A stretch of DNA of 64,000 bases, taken from the NCBI RefSeq assembly GCF_032380655.1, contig NZ_JAWDIY010000026.1, forward strand, positions 1 to 64,000. The letters are read 5' to 3'. The position numbers and the translations under genes are program-made. This stretch comes from Diplocloster hominis. GTDB taxonomy: Bacteria > Bacillota > Clostridia > Lachnospirales > Lachnospiraceae. Positions 58,693 to 64,000 of the stretch are shown one piece after another. Below the pieces are notes generated by a model. That model was not told the DNA's origin and did no database searches. It saw nothing but the letters and a program-made list of their open reading frames with translations. The stretch's first letter is position 1. Every line of letters begins with the position of its first letter.

Positions 58693-61600
58693 GTGCAGAC
58701 TTTTTTGGATCCCTTCCTTCAATTGAAGGAGTTTGAGGACATTAAATATAAACTGAATAAGAATCGGAGCATATTACAGATTTCTGGCTGCATCGATTCC
58801 CAGAAGGAACATCTGATCTATGGATTGTCCCGGGATCTGGCAAACCGGGTGATTATCACTTACAGTGATCAGAAGGCGAAGGAAATCTATGAGGATTACC
58901 GGTTCTTTGATCGGAATGTCCTGCTGTATCCGGCCAGGGATCTGATGTTCTATCAGGCGGATATCCACAGTAATCTGCTGGTCAAACAGCGGATGGAAGT
59001 GATCCAGGCACTGCTGACCCAGCCGGATGTGACGGTGGTTACGACGGTGGACGCCTGTATGGAACATGTGCTGCCGCTGAAGGCATTCGGGGAACAGGTG
59101 ATTCGTATTCAGGATACGGGGAAGCTTGACCTGGATGAACTGAAAGTCCGTCTGGTGAGTCTGGGATATGAGCGGACGGCGCAGGTGGAAGGCAGCGGAC
59201 AGTTTGCCGTGCGGGGCGGGATTATTGATATTTTTCCGCTGACGGAGGAAACACCGTTTCGAATCGAGCTGTGGGACGATGAAGTGGATTCGATCCGCAG
59301 TTTCGACGTGGAAAGCCAGAGGTCCATCGAGAATCTGGCAGAGGTGCGGATCTATCCGGCTACCGAGCTGATTCTGACGGAGGAACGAAAAGCCGGAGGG
59401 CTTAGGGCTATCGAGAAGGACAGTAAGAAGTATGAGGCCGCTCTTCGCAAGCAGATGAGGACGGAGGAGGCGCACCGTATCCACACAGCGCTTCAGACTC
59501 TGCGGGAAGAGCTGGATAATGTAAATGGAAATACGGGTGTGGATAGTTATATCCGGTATTTTTATGAGGATACGGTTTGTTTTCTGGATTACTTTGACGC
59601 GTCCAAGACGCTGTTCTGCCTGGATGAGCTGGCCCGGCTGGCGGAGAAGGGCGGCGCAGTGGAGTTGGAATTCCAGGAGAGCATGATGACCCGTTTGGAA
59701 AAGGGTTATGTGCTGCCGGGACAGGTGCATGTGCTGCTGCGGTTTGAAGAATTTCTGGCTAAGGTTCATGGACTGAATAGCGTGGCTTTTTGTATGCTGG
59801 ATCAGAAGGTGGAGCAGTTTAAATTCAGTCAGAAATATTATTTTGATGTCAAGTCGGTCAATCCTTACAATAACAGCTTCGAACTGCTGATCAAAGATCT
59901 GAAGCAGTGGAAGAAGAGCGGCTATCGGGTGTGCCTTATGGCCGCGTCCAGAACGAGGGCCAGAAGGCTGGCGGAGGATTTCCGGGAGTATGATATCAAC
60001 AGCTTTTATACGGAAGACCTGGACCGGCCGATCGCACCGGGCGAAGTAATGGTAGTCTATGGACAGGTACACCGGGGATATGAGTATCCGCTGATCAAGT
60101 TTGTGGTGATCTCGGAAACCGATATTTTCGGAAAAGAGAAGCGGAAAAAGAAAAAGCATACGACCTATGAGGGACAGAAGATCCAGAGCTTCTCCGACCT
60201 GAGCGTTGGGGATTATGTCGTTCATGAAAATCACGGGCTGGGTATCTACCGGGGAATCGAAAAGGTAGAAGTGGACCGGGTGGAAAAGGATTATATCAAG
60301 ATCGAGTATGCATCCGGGGGGAACCTGTACATCCTGGCCACGCAGCTGGATCTGATCCAGAAATATGCCGGCGCCGATGCCAAGAAGCCGAAGTTAAACA
60401 AGCTGGGAACACAGGAGTGGAGCAAAACCAAAACCCGGGTGCGGGGTGCGGTACGGGAGATCGCGAAGGATCTGGTGGAGCTCTATGCTGCCCGCCAGGA
60501 AAAGGAAGGCTACTGCTATGGACAGGATACGGTCTGGCAGAAGGAATTCGAGGAAATGTTTCCGTTTGAGGAGACAGAGGATCAGCTGCTGGCCATCGAG
60601 TCGACCAAGCGGGATATGGAGAGCAAAAAGATCATGGACCGTCTGATCTGCGGGGATGTGGGCTACGGAAAGACGGAGATCGCCCTAAGAGCGGCATTTA
60701 AAGCGGTACAGGAAGGAAAACAGGTGGTGTATCTGGTGCCCACCACGATTCTGGCACAGCAGCACTATGCTACGTTTACCCAGCGGATGAAGGATTTCCC
60801 GGTCCGGGTGGATCTCATGTCCCGTTTTCGGACACCTGCCCAGCAGAAGAATACGATCCAGGATCTGAAAAAGGGATTTGTGGACATCGTGATCGGCACC
60901 CACCGGGTTTTGTCCGCAGATCTTGAGTTTAAAGACCTGGGGCTTCTGATTGTGGATGAGGAGCAGCGTTTCGGCGTGGCTCATAAGGAAAAGATTAAGA
61001 AACTGAAGGAAAATATCGACGTGCTGACCCTGACTGCCACACCGATCCCGCGGACGCTTCATATGAGCCTGATCGGAATCCGTGATATGAGCGTGCTGGA
61101 AGAGCCGCCCATGGACCGTATTCCGATCCAGACCTATGTAATGGAGTATAACGAGGAGATGGTCCGGGAGGCGATCAACCGGGAGCTGGCCAGAGGCGGC
61201 CAGGTATATTACGTATACAATCGGGTAAATACCATCGATGAGGTTACGAACCAGGTGGCAGGTCTGGTGCCCGAGGCTAATGTAGCCTTTGCCCATGGCC
61301 AGATGAAGGAACACGAGCTGGAACGGATCATGTTTGATTTTATCAATGGGGAGATCGATGTCCTGGTGTCCACTACGATCATCGAAACCGGTCTGGACAT
61401 TCCCAATGTAAACACCATGATCATTCACGATGCCGACAACATGGGACTCTCCCAGCTCTATCAGCTGCGGGGCCGGGTGGGCCGTTCTAACCGGACCGCC
61501 TACGCGTTCCTCATGTACCGGCGCAATAAGATGTTAAAAGAAGTGGCGGAGAAACGTCTCCACGCTATCCGTGAATTCACGGAGCTGGGAAGCGGATTCA

Positions 61601-62205
61601 AGATCGCCATGCGGGACCTGGAGATCCGCGGTGCCGGCAACCTGCTGGGCGCAGAACAGCACGGCCACATGGAGGCTGTGGGCTACGATCTTTACTGTAA
61701 AATGTTAAACGAGGCCGTGAAGCAGGTCAAAGGCACGCAGCCTGAGGAGAGCTATGACACAGCCATTGATCTGGATGTAGACGCCTTCATTCCGCCGGCC
61801 TACATCCGAAGTGAATTCCAGAAACTGGACATTTACAAACGGATCGCCGGCATCGAAAACAGTGAGGAATGTGAAGACATTCTGGAAGAGCTGATCGACC
61901 GTTTCGGCGAGCCGCCGAAGTCTGTACAGAATCTGCTGGAGATCGCAAGGCTCAAGGCCCTGGCCCGCAGTGTCTATGTGATAGATATCGCCCAGCGGGG
62001 AGACGAGATCCGGTTTACCATGTACGAGAAGGCCCATGTGGACCCGGCCAGAATACCGGTGCTTCTGGAAAAAGAAAAACAATCGTTAACGTTTAAGGTG
62101 GAGACGAATCCTTACTTCACCTACCGCAAAGTAAATTCCAGAAACGAGGATGTCTTTACGATCGTGAAAAAACTGTTAAATGAGATAAAGTCGTTGCTAA
62201 ATTAG
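58693..62205 (+). CDS. mfd: Transcription-repair coupling factor
   Basis: 1170 aa with a GTG start after GAGGTG. UvrB-homology domain (about 1-350), CarD-like RNA polymerase interaction domain (GDYVVHENHGLGIYRGI, about 500-560), the RecG-like motor with Walker A GDVGYGKTEIALRA (about 654) and DEEQRFG, and the C-terminal TRCF domain (about 1000-1150). It removes stalled RNA polymerase and recruits UvrA. Twelve bases follow pth. Confidence 0.96.
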   Translation: MQTFLDPFLQLKEFEDIKYKLNKNRSILQISGCIDSQKEHLIYGLSRDLANRVIITYSDQKAKEIYEDYRFFDRNVLLYPARDLMFYQADIHSNLLVKQRMEVIQALLTQPDVTVVTTVDACMEHVLPLKAFGEQVIRIQDTGKLDLDELKVRLVSLGYERTAQVEGSGQFAVRGGIIDIFPLTEETPFRIELWDDEVDSIRSFDVESQRSIENLAEVRIYPATELILTEERKAGGLRAIEKDSKKYEAALRKQMRTEEAHRIHTALQTLREELDNVNGNTGVDSYIRYFYEDTVCFLDYFDASKTLFCLDELARLAEKGGAVELEFQESMMTRLEKGYVLPGQVHVLLRFEEFLAKVHGLNSVAFCMLDQKVEQFKFSQKYYFDVKSVNPYNNSFELLIKDLKQWKKSGYRVCLMAASRTRARRLAEDFREYDINSFYTEDLDRPIAPGEVMVVYGQVHRGYEYPLIKFVVISETDIFGKEKRKKKKHTTYEGQKIQSFSDLSVGDYVVHENHGLGIYRGIEKVEVDRVEKDYIKIEYASGGNLYILATQLDLIQKYAGADAKKPKLNKLGTQEWSKTKTRVRGAVREIAKDLVELYAARQEKEGYCYGQDTVWQKEFEEMFPFEETEDQLLAIESTKRDMESKKIMDRLICGDVGYGKTEIALRAAFKAVQEGKQVVYLVPTTILAQQHYATFTQRMKDFPVRVDLMSRFRTPAQQKNTIQDLKKGFVDIVIGTHRVLSADLEFKDLGLLIVDEEQRFGVAHKEKIKKLKENIDVLTLTATPIPRTLHMSLIGIRDMSVLEEPPMDRIPIQTYVMEYNEEMVREAINRELARGGQVYYVYNRVNTIDEVTNQVAGLVPEANVAFAHGQMKEHELERIMFDFINGEIDVLVSTTIIETGLDIPNVNTMIIHDADNMGLSQLYQLRGRVGRSNRTAYAFLMYRRNKMLKEVAEKRLHAIREFTELGSGFKIAMRDLEIRGAGNLLGAEQHGHMEAVGYDLYCKMLNEAVKQVKGTQPEESYDTAIDLDVDAFIPPAYIRSEFQKLDIYKRIAGIENSEECEDILEELIDRFGEPPKSVQNLLEIARLKALARSVYVIDIAQRGDEIRFTMYEKAHVDPARIPVLLEKEKQSLTFKVETNPYFTYRKVNSRNEDVFTIVKKLLNEIKSLLN

Positions 62206-62222
62206 GGAAAACGGGCTATAAT
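62194..62222 (+). promoter_or_regulatory. Promoter of the foldase gene
   Basis: TTGCTA (62194-62199), 17-bp spacer, TATAAT (62217-62222); the -35 region lies inside the end of mfd. The leader to the ATG is about 110 nt. Confidence 0.7.
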
Positions 62223-62338
62223 TAAAAACGGCTGTATGGATTTTCGCGGTGTCCTTAGCATCGCATAAACAAAGCAGTATCCCTGTTTCCTGTGAGAGGC
62301 GGGGGATAAGAGAAACTAATAGGTACTAGGAGGATATC

Positions 62339-63370
62339 ATGAAATCTGGAAACAAAAGACTGGTTACGGTGATCTGCACATTCTGCGTTCTGGCACTGGC
62401 TCTGACCGGCTGCTCGGCAGGAGTGAAAGCGGACGCGACGGTAGCGACATTAAACGGACAGGAAATCAAACTGGGGGTTGCTAATTTTTATCTGAAATAC
62501 CAGCAGGCCCAGATGGAGACCTATTATAAACAGTATATCGGCGAAGACATGTGGAATCAGTCTACTGGAGAAGAAGGTAAGACCTATGCATCTTCCACAA
62601 AAGAGGGTGCCATCGATACGATCGAAACGATGTATCTGCTCCAGGAGCATATGGGAGACTACAACGTTTCGTTAAGTGACGAGGAAATGAAGAAGATCAG
62701 TGAATCCACTGCCGCTTTTCTGGAAGCCAATGACAAAAAGACGCTGAAAGCCATGAGCGCGACCCAGGAAACTGTGGAAGAGTTCATGAAGCTATATACG
62801 ATTCAGAAGAAGATGTATGATCCCATGACCGCTGATGTGGATACGAATGTCAGCGATGAGGAAGCGGCGCAGAAGAAGATCAGCTATGTATTCTTTAATA
62901 AGACCAAAACCCAGGATGCGGAAGGCAATTCCGTGGACACTACGGATGAGCAGAAGGCACAGATCAAGAAGCAGGCAGAAGATGTTCTGGCGCAGGCCAA
63001 GGAATCCGGTGACTTTGATGCTGCCGCACAAGCAGTGGAGAAGACAGTCAATACCGGTACCTATGGTGCGGACGACACGCTCTATGACGATCTGGTAAAG
63101 GAAGCGGCCGATAAGCTTGACGAAGGCCAGTTCGCGGATCTGATCGAGACGGACACAGGCTATTATCTGGTGCGTTTAGACAGCAAGTTCGACCAGGAAG
63201 CTACGGATACCAAAAAGGATTCCATCGTCAGCCAGAGAAAATCCGAAGCTTACAGCGCCAAGATTCAGGAGTGGAAAGATGCCTCAGATTTCCAGGTGGA
63301 TGAAAAGGTATGGGGTAAAGTGAATTTTGACCAGCCGCTGGAAGTGAAGATGGCTGATGCACAGCAGTAA
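62339..63370 (+). CDS. PrsA/SurA-like lipoprotein foldase
   Basis: 343 aa. Lipoprotein signal with ALTGCSAG (Cys about 25), an N-terminal SurA-type helical chaperone region (about 40-165) and a parvulin-like middle (about 175-285, with the FNKTKTQDAEGNS insert and DTGYYLVRLD strand). It assists folding of exported proteins outside the membrane. The short parvulin part may or may not be catalytic. Follows mfd in many Lachnospiraceae. Own promoter and terminator. Confidence 0.82.
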   Translation: MKSGNKRLVTVICTFCVLALALTGCSAGVKADATVATLNGQEIKLGVANFYLKYQQAQMETYYKQYIGEDMWNQSTGEEGKTYASSTKEGAIDTIETMYLLQEHMGDYNVSLSDEEMKKISESTAAFLEANDKKTLKAMSATQETVEEFMKLYTIQKKMYDPMTADVDTNVSDEEAAQKKISYVFFNKTKTQDAEGNSVDTTDEQKAQIKKQAEDVLAQAKESGDFDAAAQAVEKTVNTGTYGADDTLYDDLVKEAADKLDEGQFADLIETDTGYYLVRLDSKFDQEATDTKKDSIVSQRKSEAYSAKIQEWKDASDFQVDEKVWGKVNFDQPLEVKMADAQQ

Positions 63371-63426
63371 TCGAAGTGTTTCGATCGGTATATCTGAATA
63401 AAAAATAAGAAAGCTATGAATTCAGG

Positions 63427-63469
63427 CCTCTGGACAGGAAGGGAGAAACTTCCGGTTCAGAGGTTTTTT
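63427..63469 (+). terminator. Terminator after the foldase gene
   Basis: CCTCTG (63427-63432) with further pairing through GGAAG / CTTCC and CAGAGG (63458-63463), then six Ts. Confidence 0.85.
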
Positions 63470-63477
63470 AAACGCTG

Positions 63478-63888
63478 CTATTTTTTATCGTATACTACAA
63501 TGTACGGATTTCTCTTTTTTAGCTCCTGAATCAGCAATCCCTGATCTACCACGGCGAGCATCATCTCCTGCCGGGTTCCGCGGATAACCAGCCTGTCCAG
63601 AGAAGCTGCGCTGGAGGAGATTGGATCATGCGTTTTCCTCACTTCTTTGATGGATGATATTTCCATGCTGTCTTTAAAAAAACCAAAATACAGGTAAATT
63701 TTATCGTCCCGGATCTCAACTCGGTTCCGGATCAGGATCGGTAAAAATATGAGATTCATAATAATCAGAACCAGAACAAGAACCAGCACACTGTCCGGAT
63801 CAACCAGCAGCTCATATAGCGTAAGCGCGTTGGATACGATCACTATAAGCCAAAACCATACTGCTGTCTTTCCTTTTATCTTTATCAT
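63478..63888 (-). CDS. Membrane protein with bacterial PH-like domain
   Basis: 136 aa. Two N-terminal hydrophobic segments (about 8-25 and 30-52) then a short beta domain (NRVEIRDDKIYLYFGF, SSIKEVRKTHDP) as in PH_6/YyaB-type bacterial PH proteins. Probably membrane-bound regulatory or lipid-binding module; no specific function. GAGGTAG precedes the ATG. Convergent with the foldase terminator. Confidence 0.7.
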   Translation of the reverse strand: MIKIKGKTAVWFWLIVIVSNALTLYELLVDPDSVLVLVLVLIIMNLIFLPILIRNRVEIRDDKIYLYFGFFKDSMEISSIKEVRKTHDPISSSAASLDRLVIRGTRQEMMLAVVDQGLLIQELKKRNPYIVVYDKK

Positions 63889-64000
63889 AGTCTACCTCAC
63901 GTGATATCTGTCTGCGGCTATCTTCCTCTCAATTATATACGAAAAACAGAATCGGTTCCACCTTCTTTTGGTTTTGCTCTTTGTAAAAACATTCGATTTC
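63889..64000 (-). promoter_or_regulatory. Right edge with promoter of the PH-domain gene
   Basis: The minus strand carries TATAAT (63932-63937) with no strong -35 hexamer (TGGAAC at 17 bp spacing is the best). The last bases hold no other feature. Confidence 0.45.

Noticed and set aside
58774..60234. A 486-codon minus-strand frame inside mfd
   Set aside because: It is the antisense shadow of a well-conserved gene, without ribosome site or recognisable domain.

Overview
This window reads as chromosome of a low-to-moderate-GC anaerobic Firmicute, most likely a Lachnospiraceae/Clostridium cluster XIVa relative. The evidence is the glgC-glgD pair, SpoVG, the clostridial-type PRPP synthetase beside DnaD/DnaI-like primosome genes, a pth-mfd-foldase string, consensus AGGAGG ribosome sites and TTGACA/TATAAT promoters. 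No rRNA, tRNA, CRISPR array, intact insertion sequence or recognisable riboswitch was found.

Layout. 1-1.5 kb is a decayed edge: the C-terminal half of an alpha/beta hydrolase, a probable TnpV scrap, an 18-bp minisatellite and a roughly 280-bp fold-back repeat. 1.5-3.4 kb is a three-gene operon (membrane zinc-ribbon protein, DUF5685 protein, J-domain protein). 3.6-17.8 kb is the most striking region: a BTAD-type regulator followed by an approximately 11-kb co-directional operon. It holds an uncharacterised 155-aa protein, a 1086-aa von Willebrand A surface protein, seven TasA/camelysin-like secreted proteins, two SipW-type (Ser/His) signal peptidases and a membrane-anchored protein; a second anchored protein with its own promoter follows. 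I infer a multi-subunit surface fibre or matrix system with dedicated processing peptidases.

17.9-25.8 kb holds aroE with a VOC protein, a MerR regulator, TrmO, and a sugar operon (D-lyxose isomerase-like cupin, class II aldolase, PfkB kinase, ROK repressor) whose promoter carries a clear palindromic operator. 25.6-36 kb is accessory: XRE regulator, CDF metal exporter, NlpC-like hydrolase, AzlCD amino-acid exporter, acetyltransferases, an AlkC-type glycosylase, DUF3788, an unlisted 54-aa gene, a D-2-hydroxyacid dehydrogenase, two genes broken by nonsense codons, and three copies of an intergenic repeat. 36.6-39.2 kb encodes a YhaO/YhaN (SbcD/SbcC-like) nuclease-ATPase pair.

39.2-48.9 kb is a LacI-controlled divergent alpha-glucoside locus: GH65 phosphorylase on one side; LacI, ABC binding protein, two permeases, GH31 glucosidase and beta-phosphoglucomutase on the other. 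Together they would import an alpha-glucoside, split it by hydrolysis or phosphorolysis, and feed beta-glucose-1-phosphate to glucose-6-phosphate. 49-64 kb is housekeeping: prs, dnaI-like, dnaD-like, a cluster of perfect DnaA boxes, murC, a 67-bp tandem repeat, glgCD, spoVG, pth, mfd, a PrsA-like foldase and a PH-domain membrane protein.
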